Shown here in pieces: positions 10,411-18,849 of a stretch of 64,000 nucleotides of DNA. Origin of the DNA: Rhodococcus jostii NBRC 16295 (GTDB lineage: Bacteria > Actinomycetota > Actinomycetes > Mycobacteriales > Mycobacteriaceae); assembly GCF_001894825.1 (NCBI RefSeq), contig NZ_BCWY01000040.1, forward strand, positions 20,378 through 84,377. The letters are read 5' to 3'. Under the pieces are notes generated by a model, which was not told the DNA's origin, made no database searches, and saw nothing but the letters and a program-made list of their open reading frames with translations. The translations under genes and the position numbers were made by a program. Each line of letters opens with the position of its first letter. Position 1 is the first letter of the stretch.

Positions 10411-12765
10411 ATGGGCAAGCCATTTCGGGGTGTCGTCAACGTCGATATCCGCGACTCGGTTCCGGATTGGTCCCCGTTCGAACCACCCCAGGCGCCCGCC
10501 GACGCACCCAACGTCGTCTATGTCGTCCTCGACGACGTCGGTTTCTCCGCGATGCGCTGCTACGGCGGGCCGATCGAGACACCGAACATCGACCGGATCG
10601 CCGCCAAGGGTGTTCGTTACACGCAGTGGCACACCACCGCGCTGTGCTCGCCCACGCGCTCGTGCCTGCTGACGGGACGCAACCACACGCGCAACAGCAT
10701 GGCCTGCATCACCGAGGCCGCGATCGGATTCCCCAACGCGAGCGGCACGATCCCGCCGGAGAACGGCATGCTCTCGGAGATACTCGCCGAGCGCGGCTGG
10801 AACACCTACATGGTGGGCAAATGGCACCTGTGCCCGACCGACGAGATGAACCTGGCCGCCACCCGCAGGAACTGGCCGAGCGGGCGCGGCTTCGAACGCT
10901 GGTACGGCTTCCTCGGCGCCGAGACCAACCAGTGGTATCCGGATCTGGTCTACGACAACCATCCGGTCGACCAGCCCCGGTCGCCGGAGGAGGGCTACCA
11001 CCTCACCGAGGACGTCACCGACAAGGCACTCGAGTTCATCAAGGACGCCAAGGCGATCGCGCCGGACAAGCCGTTCTTCCTCTACTACGCGCCCGGCGCG
11101 TGCCACGCGCCGCACCACGCCCCGAAGGAATGGATCGAGAAGTTCGAGGGCAAGTTCGACATGGGCTACGACGCGATCCGCGAGCAGACCCTCGCCCGTC
11201 AGAAGGAAATGGGCATCGTCGCGGCCGACACCGAACTTCCGCCGATCAACCCGATCGGCACCCCCGAGACCCGATCGGGGCCGACGGGCGAACCGTTCCC
11301 GGAACTCGACTACACCCGCCCCTGGAACACGCTGAACGACGACGAGAAACGCCTCTTCGCGCGGATGGCCGAGGTCTACGCCGGCTTCCTGGCCCACGCC
11401 GACCATCACATCGGACGCCTGCTCGACTATCTGGAGGCCAACGATCAGCTGGACAACACCGTGATCGTGGTGGTCTCCGACAACGGTGCGAGCGGGGAGG
11501 GGGGCCCGAACGGCTCCGTCAACGAGATGAAGTTCGCCAACGGCATCCCGGACGACCTCGCCGAGAACCTCTCGAAACTCGACGATCTCGGCGGACCCAA
11601 GACATACAACCACTACCCCAACGGCTGGGCGATGGCGTTCAACACCCCGTTCAAGATGTGGAAGCGCTACGAGTTCAACGGTGGAACCGCCGATCCGTGC
11701 ATCATCTCGTGGCCGGCCGGAACCAAGGCTCGGGACGAGATCCGAGATCAGTACCATCACGCGATCGACCTCGTACCGACGGTCCTGGACCTGCTCGGGG
11801 TCGATGCCCCCGAGACCATCAAGGGCCACGTCCAGAGCCCGTTCGACGGCGTCAGTATGCGGAACAGTATCGACGACAAGTCCTCGCCGTCGGAGCGGAA
11901 GTCGCAGTTCTACTCGATGCTCGGCTCGCGGTCGATCTGGCACGAGGGCTGGAAAGCCGTCACGACACACCCGACCATCGCAGGATGGGGACACTTCAAC
12001 GACGACGAATGGGAGCTCTACCACACCGACGTCGACCGCGCCGAAGTGCACAACCTGGCAGCGGAGCATCCCGACAAGCTGCGGGAGATGGTGAACATCT
12101 GGTTCGCGGAAGCCGGTGCGAACGGGGCGTTCCCACTGGACGATCGATCAGCCGTCGAGATCATGGGCACGCCCCGGCCCCAACTGACAGCGGCCCGAAA
12201 CCGATACGTCTATTACCCGGACGTCGCCGCCGTGTCCGAGTGGCAGGCAGTCAACACCCGCGGCCGATCGTTCGTGATCGGCGCGCTCGTCGACATCCCG
12301 GCGCCGGGAGCTGAGGGCGTCCTCTTCGCGATCGGTTCCCGTTTCGGAGGCCACGCACTGTATGTGAAGAACAACCGGCTGCATTACGTCAACAACTTCG
12401 TGGGCAGCGACGAACAGATGATCGTCGGCTCCGAGGACATCCCCACCGGAACGGACCTGATCCTGTCCGCCTCCTTCGACAAGGACGGGCAGGAGCCCAC
12501 GTTCACCACCGGGATCCTGTCGCTGTTCCACGCCGACCGAAAGGTCGGAGAGGGGCGCATCAAGACGCAGCTCGGTGCGTTCGCGATCGCCGGTGCCGGG
12601 GCGTATGTCGGCCGCCACCCGGGCGAGCCGATCACCGACGACTACCCTGGCGAATCACCCCACCGCTTCACCGGTGGCACGATCGACCGAGTCGCGATCG
12701 ACGTGAGCGGCGAACCGTATCTCGATCTCGAACGGGAAGCCGCCCTGATGCTCATGCGCGAGTGA
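10411..12765 (+). CDS. arylsulfatase (type I, formylglycine-dependent)
   Basis: 784 residues from ATG 10411, preceded by GAGGAG. The sulfatase signature is C79-S-P-T-R83-SCLLTGR, in which Cys79 would be converted to formylglycine by a sulfatase-modifying enzyme encoded elsewhere. Metal ligands are visible in VVLDDVGFSA and SDNGAS, and KWHLCP and HHAPKEW supply substrate-side residues. The length, with ~200 residues beyond the catalytic domain forming a beta-rich C-terminal part, fits the large AtsA/AslA-type arylsulfatases. No Sec signal is evident, so cytoplasmic action on imported sulfate esters is likely. Releases sulfate from aryl (or alkyl) sulfate esters; the true ester is unknown. Confidence 0.93.
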   Translation: MGKPFRGVVNVDIRDSVPDWSPFEPPQAPADAPNVVYVVLDDVGFSAMRCYGGPIETPNIDRIAAKGVRYTQWHTTALCSPTRSCLLTGRNHTRNSMACITEAAIGFPNASGTIPPENGMLSEILAERGWNTYMVGKWHLCPTDEMNLAATRRNWPSGRGFERWYGFLGAETNQWYPDLVYDNHPVDQPRSPEEGYHLTEDVTDKALEFIKDAKAIAPDKPFFLYYAPGACHAPHHAPKEWIEKFEGKFDMGYDAIREQTLARQKEMGIVAADTELPPINPIGTPETRSGPTGEPFPELDYTRPWNTLNDDEKRLFARMAEVYAGFLAHADHHIGRLLDYLEANDQLDNTVIVVVSDNGASGEGGPNGSVNEMKFANGIPDDLAENLSKLDDLGGPKTYNHYPNGWAMAFNTPFKMWKRYEFNGGTADPCIISWPAGTKARDEIRDQYHHAIDLVPTVLDLLGVDAPETIKGHVQSPFDGVSMRNSIDDKSSPSERKSQFYSMLGSRSIWHEGWKAVTTHPTIAGWGHFNDDEWELYHTDVDRAEVHNLAAEHPDKLREMVNIWFAEAGANGAFPLDDRSAVEIMGTPRPQLTAARNRYVYYPDVAAVSEWQAVNTRGRSFVIGALVDIPAPGAEGVLFAIGSRFGGHALYVKNNRLHYVNNFVGSDEQMIVGSEDIPTGTDLILSASFDKDGQEPTFTTGILSLFHADRKVGEGRIKTQLGAFAIAGAGAYVGRHPGEPITDDYPGESPHRFTGGTIDRVAIDVSGEPYLDLEREAALMLMRE

Positions 12766-12799
12766 TTCCGACGCGCTGCACGCACGGCGAACCCGGGTC

Positions 12800-14614
12800 T
12801 CAGCTGCCGGTCACCGGCAGCACCAGCACCTGACCCGGGTCGCCCGCGGCGATCGTGACCTGGTGCGGCACCAGCCCGCCCCGGAAGCTCGGATCACCGC
12901 CGGACACCTCGAGACGAACGCGGTGCCCCTCGTCGAAGCGATGGACGATGGCCGGCATCGTGACCTGCACGGGCTCACCGGGCGCCACGATGCGCACCGG
13001 TGCGACCTGTCCGTTGATCAGTGTGTCGGTGCCGTCGGGTGCCACGTCGTACAGCTTGGCGAAGACCACGACCGCGTCTTCGACACCGGCGACCGCGGGT
13101 GCGGCGGTGACGCGGACGTCGAGCGTCGGCGCACCCACCACGTCCAACGGCGCATCGAGGGAACCGGACGACCACTCGACCACGGTTCCGGGGACGACAC
13201 CCTGCGGGGCCGGGTTGTCCGGCCGGGTGTCCGGCGCTTCCCGGTCGGTGGGGAGCCCGCCCGGCAGGGTGTTCAATGTCCGAACGGCGGGAACGATGCC
13301 GTCGAGACGGTCGGTGAGCGCGCCGTCACCGGAGAGGTAGAGCGAATAGTCACGCCCCACCGTGACATCCCAGGACTCGGCGTACGCGGGTGCGGCGTTG
13401 CCGGTGTAGTCGACCCAGCTGCGGAAGTAGCTGAACACCGGCCCGGTGTCGACCCCGCTGTCCTTCAGATAGTGATCGAACCAGTCGACCATCCGGCCCG
13501 TCTCGTACTGGGTGTCGGGGTTCGGATCCTTCATGTTGATCTCGCCCTCGGCTGGAGTGAGATCGGAATGCCCCCAGCTGTGCCAGATCATCTTCACGTC
13601 GTTGCCCTGCGCCTGCAGCGTCTCGAACGTCGCCTTCGATTCGTTGAGGTCGAACAGAGTGTCCTGCTGCCCCTGCATGAGCAACACCGGAATCCGCACG
13701 CGGTCCGCATACGACACCACGGAGGACCGGCGCAGGAAGTCGACGGACCCCGGGTCCGGGTAGCCCTGCACCGCGGACTGCGCCAGCGCGGGGCACGCGG
13801 TGTTCGCGAAGTTGGGGCAACCCAGCGCCCGCGCCGGGTCCGAGACGTAGCCTTCGGCCCGCGGGTTGGTGACACCGACGGCACCGAACGTGAGTGTCCA
13901 CAGCACCTTCGACGCACCGGGAACCGACGTACTGACCCCGGTCGTCTGCGCGGTGCCGTTGGGTGCGAGCGAGTAGCTGAGGTCGTTCCACGTGATCATC
14001 GGGATGATCGTGTCGATCCGGGGGTCCACCGACGCCGCGGCGAACTGCACGGAACCGCCGTAGGAACCGCCGACCATCCCGACCCGCGGATCGTCCGCCT
14101 CGGCCTGGCCGTGGTGGGCCGTCGCGTCCTGCACGACGTAGTCGAGACCCGGAACAGGCACGGTGTGCGCGGGGTCGGCGAAGGCCATGCCGTCGCCTCC
14201 GCCGAGGAAGCTCACCAATTCACTCGCGGCGCGTCCGTCGTAGTCGGGGTCGTCCAGGTGGATCTTGCAGCCCGAACCGCCGAAGCCGAGCCCGGAGTAC
14301 GCGAGCACCGCGTAACCGCGGGACGCGAGGAACGAGGCGATCCCGGCCTGATCGTTCTTGGACCCGCCGAAGCCGTTGGTCGTGAGGACCGCGGGAACCC
14401 GATTCGATGCAGACGCCGAGTCGGGTTTGTACACGTCGCCGATCACGTCGCACGGTTCGTCGCGGTTCGGTCCCACGAGAACCTGGAAGTGGAGCGTGGT
14501 CTTCGAGAAGCCGACCGGATCGGCCGTCGCCGGAGCGGACACCGCGATCGGTGTCAGTACCGCGGCCGCGGCCGTCATCGTCGCCAGTGTCGCTCTGCCC
14601 GCCCTGCGTTTCAC
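12800..14614 (-). CDS. secreted CocE/PepX-type alpha/beta hydrolase
   Basis: About 604 residues from GTG 14614, where a typical signal peptide begins (VKRRAGRATLATM, Ala-rich core, SAPATA cleavage region); the frame extends upstream to 14755 but that part lies within a hairpin and has no homology. Nucleophile elbow GGSYGGS, acid in QGQQDTLFD and histidine in HSWGHSDL complete the triad. The region from ~400 onward (PVVRTLNTLPGG and VEVS-like strands) is the jelly-roll X-Pro dipeptidyl-peptidase C-terminal domain. Exported peptidase or esterase; relatives include cocaine esterase and S15 peptidases, and the natural substrate cannot be told from sequence. Converges on the sulfatase. Confidence 0.87.
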   Translation of the reverse strand: MKRRAGRATLATMTAAAAVLTPIAVSAPATADPVGFSKTTLHFQVLVGPNRDEPCDVIGDVYKPDSASASNRVPAVLTTNGFGGSKNDQAGIASFLASRGYAVLAYSGLGFGGSGCKIHLDDPDYDGRAASELVSFLGGGDGMAFADPAHTVPVPGLDYVVQDATAHHGQAEADDPRVGMVGGSYGGSVQFAAASVDPRIDTIIPMITWNDLSYSLAPNGTAQTTGVSTSVPGASKVLWTLTFGAVGVTNPRAEGYVSDPARALGCPNFANTACPALAQSAVQGYPDPGSVDFLRRSSVVSYADRVRIPVLLMQGQQDTLFDLNESKATFETLQAQGNDVKMIWHSWGHSDLTPAEGEINMKDPNPDTQYETGRMVDWFDHYLKDSGVDTGPVFSYFRSWVDYTGNAAPAYAESWDVTVGRDYSLYLSGDGALTDRLDGIVPAVRTLNTLPGGLPTDREAPDTRPDNPAPQGVVPGTVVEWSSGSLDAPLDVVGAPTLDVRVTAAPAVAGVEDAVVVFAKLYDVAPDGTDTLINGQVAPVRIVAPGEPVQVTMPAIVHRFDEGHRVRLEVSGGDPSFRGGLVPHQVTIAAGDPGQVLVLPVTGS

Positions 14615-14710
14615 AGTCCACCCACCGTTCGGCCGCACCACCCCGAGCACCTCCGACGAGCGTAAACGCTCTGGACGCACCACCAGCCCAAGCTGTCGGT
14701 GTGTCCCGCA

Positions 14711-14767
14711 ACCCCCCATGTGAGTGGGAATGCGTGCCGGGGCACACATTCCCACTCACGTGGGGGG
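14711..14767. terminator. long near-perfect palindrome, probable terminator of the amine-oxidase operon
   Basis: Two 28-nt arms, beginning ACCCCCCATGTGAGTGGGAA on the left and ending CCACTCACGTGGGGGGT on the right, pair with only two differences around a GG centre. In RNA both differences can be G-U pairs. The stop codon of the membrane-protein gene (14756-14758) is inside the right arm, so the hairpin forms at the very end of the amine-oxidase operon. No U-tract follows, as is common in high-GC actinobacteria. Confidence 0.7.
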
Positions 14768-15199
14768 TTGATCGAGCCGAGTGGTGTAGAACAGCACCGT
14801 CACGGCGATCACCGCTTCGATCGCCGCGGTGACGAGTGCCGCCGACATGGCGGGTGACATCGCATGGGTCATCGGAGCCGACGCCGCCGCGTGCATCGTG
14901 TGCCCGTGGTGGCCGCCACCGGAGCCGGGGGTCATCACGGTGAGGTGCAGGGCGATCATGCCCACGTTCATCATCGCGACGAGACCCCAGTCCCGCCGGG
15001 AACCGCGCACCCACAGATGCCGCGCGCAGTACAGGCACCCGAGGATCATCGCGACCGTCACCACACCGACCATCGGCGACGGCGCGTGCTCACCGAGCGA
15101 GGCGGCGTGCAGTCCGGCCGCGGCGACCGCGAGGGCCGCGGCCGCCCGCCGCCACCAGTGGCTGGTGCGGCGGGCGGTCACGGCGAAGGCGAGGGACAC
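14756..15199 (-). CDS. small membrane protein with His/Met-rich segment, linked to copper amine oxidase
   Basis: 147 residues from GTG 15199, which is 5 bp after the amine oxidase stop and preceded by AAGG. Four hydrophobic segments (about residues 19-35, 40-57, 70-86, 120-140) are separated by a striking loop between helices 3 and 4 that contains GGGHHGHTMH followed by PMTHAMSPAMS: four His and several Met within ~25 residues. Such runs commonly bind Cu(I)/Cu(II). Not assigned to a characterised family; it resembles small actinobacterial DUF5134-like membrane proteins. Its place behind a copper enzyme suggests copper supply or buffering, which is inference only. Confidence 0.7.
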   Translation of the reverse strand: MSLAFAVTARRTSHWWRRAAAALAVAAAGLHAASLGEHAPSPMVGVVTVAMILGCLYCARHLWVRGSRRDWGLVAMMNVGMIALHLTVMTPGSGGGHHGHTMHAAASAPMTHAMSPAMSAALVTAAIEAVIAVTVLFYTTRLDQPPT

Positions 15200-15204
15200 G
15201 GTGT

Positions 15205-17151
15205 CTAGCCTTCGCAGCAGTGCTTCGCGGTGCTCGCGGGCACGTCGAGAGCGGGGTTGCGGTCGAAGAATCCGACCGGCTTGAGCGTGAACCCGGCGTA
15301 GTCGACGGGCATGACGGGCCAGTCCTCGGGCCGGGGGAAGTGTGTCAGCCCGAACGTATGCCACAGCACCAGGTCTTCGCCCTCGATGTCGCGGTTGCCG
15401 GCCACGAACGTCGGGAGACCTGCCTGTCCCGGGTGCTGGTTGACGAAGTCGCCTGCGGGATAGCGCTCGGACTCGTCGTACTGCGTGACCCACAGGTGCT
15501 TGGTCGCGAACGCGGCGCGGGCGGCGATCGAACTCGACGGGTCGGCGAGGAGCACCGGCTGCCCCTCGGGGTGCAGCGCGTACCCGACGTCCTGCCCCAG
15601 CCGGTTCTGCTTCGTGGGATTGGTGATGTGCCAGACGCGGGCCTTCAGGTTGTCGGCGGTGCGTTGCCCCTCCGACTCGGTGGTCAGTGTGGTCTTCTGG
15701 CAGCGGAAGGCGTTGCCCCACGGGTTCTCCGGACCCATCGGGACGGGCACGGCATCGACCTCCTCCACGGTGTTCACATTACCGTCGACGGCCATGTCGA
15801 GGCGAGCGGAGAACAGGTGCTGATGGAAGGGGGCACCGAGCCCGGGCGCCATCTGGGTGGAGAATCCCTCCGGCCCGCGGTAGGCGGACGTGAAGACGAT
15901 TCCGGTGGCCTTCGCCTCGAGCTCGATGGTGCCGTCGAGGTAGAGGTACCAGTAGAACCCGTAGTCGTAGTTGCCGATGGTGAGGAAGAAGGAGATGACG
16001 AGGCGACGCGAGCGGCGGGTCTCGGCCATGCCGTTGAACATGTCCGTGTGCTTCCACAGGACGCCGTAGTCCTCCTCGTGGAGGCAGATCGCGTTCTTCA
16101 TCACCCGCGGGTCTCCGGCCTCGTCGGCGATGGTGACGTCGAAGTACTGGATCTCGCCGAGGCAGTCGCAGCCCAGTTCGAGGGAGTTGGTGTACCGGCC
16201 GAAGAGGTACTCGCCCTGATCGAAGTAGTTCTGCCAGTATCGAACCGGGGACGGGTCGGCGTACGGGACCACCATCTCGGCGATCGACGCCCGGTAGATC
16301 ACGGGACGTTCGACGCCACCGTCGTCGAACGAGAGTTGGTGCAGGGTCAGGCCCTCGCGCACATCGAACCCGAAGCGGAACTTCCAGTCGGCCCAGGTGA
16401 TCTCGTTGCCGTCGACGGAGAAACTGGCCCCCTCGGGCTGGGTGATCTCGATCGGCTTCAGGTCGGTGCGGGTGGGCGTCTGGTGGGGTGCGGCGTCCCA
16501 CTCGCCGCGTTCGGCCGGCACCGGCAGTTCGATCTCGTCGACCACCTTCACGACGCGACGCTCGGTGAGGTCCACGTAGGCCACGACCCCGTCGATGGGG
16601 TGTGCCCACGGGAGATCCGCCTTGTCCTCCTGGTGGAACGCGAGCACGCGGACGATGCGGTGCCCGACCTCGTCCTCGTGACCGAACACGCCGGCCGACA
16701 GAGGAACCGCCCGGACCTTCGACGGTTCGATGTCCCGCTTCGCCATCGCGGCGAGCCAGTCCGAACTGCCGAGCAGGAAGGCCTCGATGTCCTCGAATTC
16801 CTCGTCGAGGATCGGCACGTGACCGTCGGTGGCGGAATCGACCGACGTCGAGCTGATCACGCGGTTCTCCGTCACCGACACCACGAGGTCGGTGCCGATG
16901 CCCGTGGAGCGGTCCAGCAGCAGGATCCGGGCGCGACGCTCGATCGGATCTCCCGGTGTGAACGCGAGGACCGTCGACTTGTGCGGCTCCGCGAGTGCGA
17001 CGAAGACGAAGCGCACGCTCTCACCGATCAGCCCCTCGTCGACGAGGAGGGACTTCGCCGAACGGATTTCGTCGGCGGACAGCGGACTGAGCGGATGATC
17101 CGGGGCGGCGGAACCCACGGTGGCCGGGGTCTCGGTGGTGGCGGTGCTCAT
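15205..17151 (-). CDS. copper-containing primary amine oxidase
   Basis: 648 residues from ATG 17151. The quinone cofactor site TIGNYDYG is present, with Tyr395 as the precursor of topaquinone. Catalytic Asp is in NYFDQGEYLFGRY; copper ligands are the HQH of GAPFHQHLFSARLD and a histidine in WHTFGLTHFPRPEDWPVMPVDY. These match the phenylethylamine/tyramine oxidases of Arthrobacter (AGAO), giving RCH2NH2 + O2 + H2O to aldehyde, NH3 and H2O2. No signal peptide. The start overlaps the APC permease stop by 4 bp, and aldehyde dehydrogenase lies just upstream, so import, oxidation and aldehyde removal are grouped. Exact amine is not determined; aromatic monoamines are likely. Confidence 0.95.
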   Translation of the reverse strand: MSTATTETPATVGSAAPDHPLSPLSADEIRSAKSLLVDEGLIGESVRFVFVALAEPHKSTVLAFTPGDPIERRARILLLDRSTGIGTDLVVSVTENRVISSTSVDSATDGHVPILDEEFEDIEAFLLGSSDWLAAMAKRDIEPSKVRAVPLSAGVFGHEDEVGHRIVRVLAFHQEDKADLPWAHPIDGVVAYVDLTERRVVKVVDEIELPVPAERGEWDAAPHQTPTRTDLKPIEITQPEGASFSVDGNEITWADWKFRFGFDVREGLTLHQLSFDDGGVERPVIYRASIAEMVVPYADPSPVRYWQNYFDQGEYLFGRYTNSLELGCDCLGEIQYFDVTIADEAGDPRVMKNAICLHEEDYGVLWKHTDMFNGMAETRRSRRLVISFFLTIGNYDYGFYWYLYLDGTIELEAKATGIVFTSAYRGPEGFSTQMAPGLGAPFHQHLFSARLDMAVDGNVNTVEEVDAVPVPMGPENPWGNAFRCQKTTLTTESEGQRTADNLKARVWHITNPTKQNRLGQDVGYALHPEGQPVLLADPSSSIAARAAFATKHLWVTQYDESERYPAGDFVNQHPGQAGLPTFVAGNRDIEGEDLVLWHTFGLTHFPRPEDWPVMPVDYAGFTLKPVGFFDRNPALDVPASTAKHCCEG

Positions 17152-18638
17152 CGTGCGATCTCCTTGTCGGTGATGGTGTCGTTCGTGATGTGCTGCGGCG
17201 CAGCGGTTTCGTGTCGTGCGGCGTGCGGTCGGAGGACGGCGACGGCCGCTCCCCCGGCGAAGGTTCCTACGAGCAGAACCCCGATGACGGCGGCGAGGGT
17301 GCTGGACCCGCCGACGAGAAGCGGGAGGTTGGCGACGGTCATGACCAGCAGCAGGGCCAGCCCGGCGAGCCCGAGCAGAGGTGCTATCACCGTGTTCCAC
17401 AGGCGCCGGTCCACCCGTGTCCGGCGGAAGTAGACGAGGACGGCCACGGACGTCAGGGTCATCAGTGCGACGACACCGACGGAGGACACTCCCGCGAACC
17501 ACGCGAATACCTCGGTCACCGGGTCGAGTCCGGCGACGGCGGACGCGAGGATCAGGACGAGCGCGGACACCGTCTGCACGACGGACGCGATGTACGGCGA
17601 CGCATGCTTGGCGTGGGAGCGGCCGCATCCGGCGGGCAGGGCCGCGCTGTTCCCGAGGGAGAAGATGTACCGGGAGAGCACGTTGTGGAAGGACAGCAGG
17701 GCGGCGAACAGGCTGGTGATGAGGAAGATCTGGACGAGGTCGCCGGCGAGTGCGCCGACGTAGCGGGTGGCGGTTTCGGTGATCATGCCTTCCGGGTTCT
17801 CCGTCGCGATGGCCACCGCGCCCTCGTCGCCCCACGCGCTGACCATGGCCCAGCTCGACAGTGCGTAGAAGCCGCCGATGACGAGCAACGCCAGGTAGGT
17901 GGCCCGGGGGATGGTGCGGGCCGGGTCGCGGGCTTCGTCACGGAAGACGGCGGTCGCCTCGAATCCGATGTATCCGGCGATGGCGAAGATCAGGGCGATG
18001 CCGGGTGCTCCCGAGAAGAATTCGCCGGGATGGAACGCCGCTGTCGAGAATCCCTCGTCGCCGCCGCCGCGGACGATGACGGCCGCGTCGATGACGAGGA
18101 CGATCCCGACCTCGCAGACGAGGAGGACACCGAGCACCTTGCCGGACAGGTCGATGTGCCGGTATCCGAGGATCGCCACCACGGCCGTCACGGCCAGGGC
18201 CCACACGTACCAGGGGAGTTCGGGACCACCGTGGGCGGTCACGAAATCGTTGACGGCCGCTCCGATGTACCCGTAGACCGCGCCCTGGACGGCGGTGTAG
18301 GACAGCAGCGCGAGGAAGGCGGAGCCCAACCCTGCGTGCCTGCCCAGTCCCCGGGTGATGTAGGTGTAGAAGGCGCCCGCCCCCGGGAGGTGCTTGGCCA
18401 TCGCGGTGAATCCGACGGCGAAGAACAGCAACACCACCGTGCAGACGATGTAGGAGGCGGGGTACGCGGCGCCGTTGCCCGCCGAGATACCCAGGGGAAC
18501 CGTTCCGGCGATCACCGTCAACGGGGCCGCCGCTGCGACGACCATGAACACGATCGCGCCCGGGCCGAGCGTGCCGGCCAGTCTGCGGGGCGCACCGTCA
18601 CCGACTGCACTGCTGTGCGTTGGGGCATTGGTTGTCAT
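17148..18638 (-). CDS. APC-superfamily amino acid/amine permease
   Basis: 496 residues, ~12 transmembrane helices. The N-terminal motif LGPGAIVFMVVAAAAPLTVIAG and FAIAGYIGFEATAVFRDEARDPARTIPRA are classic APC-family signatures. Cytoplasmic tails are short. Overlaps the amine oxidase start by 4 bp, making it the probable importer of that enzyme's amine substrate. Upstream (18639-18849) lie two copies, in opposite orientation, of the same motif found before the aldehyde dehydrogenase gene. Confidence 0.9.
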   Translation of the reverse strand: MTTNAPTHSSAVGDGAPRRLAGTLGPGAIVFMVVAAAAPLTVIAGTVPLGISAGNGAAYPASYIVCTVVLLFFAVGFTAMAKHLPGAGAFYTYITRGLGRHAGLGSAFLALLSYTAVQGAVYGYIGAAVNDFVTAHGGPELPWYVWALAVTAVVAILGYRHIDLSGKVLGVLLVCEVGIVLVIDAAVIVRGGGDEGFSTAAFHPGEFFSGAPGIALIFAIAGYIGFEATAVFRDEARDPARTIPRATYLALLVIGGFYALSSWAMVSAWGDEGAVAIATENPEGMITETATRYVGALAGDLVQIFLITSLFAALLSFHNVLSRYIFSLGNSAALPAGCGRSHAKHASPYIASVVQTVSALVLILASAVAGLDPVTEVFAWFAGVSSVGVVALMTLTSVAVLVYFRRTRVDRRLWNTVIAPLLGLAGLALLLVMTVANLPLLVGGSSTLAAVIGVLLVGTFAGGAAVAVLRPHAARHETAAPQHITNDTITDKEIAR

Positions 18639-18759
18639 GGCTTCCTTCGACTTTCACGAGGAGAGGATCTGCGTGGATGCTCCGCGGCGAGCTCCGGGTC
18701 AAGACTCCGACTGCGGGTTGTCGGTGCAGTTGCCGCAGCGTCACAGTTGGTCGACAGCA

Positions 18760-18792
18760 AATGAGAACGCACGCAGGACGATTCTCATTCGA
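18760..18792. promoter_or_regulatory. operator-like motif pair upstream of the permease-amine oxidase operon
   Basis: ATTCTCATTCGA at 18781-18792 is identical to three copies at 20521-20653. An opposite-strand variant, AAATGAGAACGC (reverse complement GCGTTCTCATTT), is at 18759-18770. The pair lies 120-155 bp upstream of the permease start. Recurrence at two promoters of one pathway suggests a shared regulator. Confidence 0.6.
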
Positions 18793-18849
18793 CACCGGTC
18801 GAGCCCGCCTGCCTCGGTGACCGCCGGTCGACGGTCACCGCGCAGAAAT

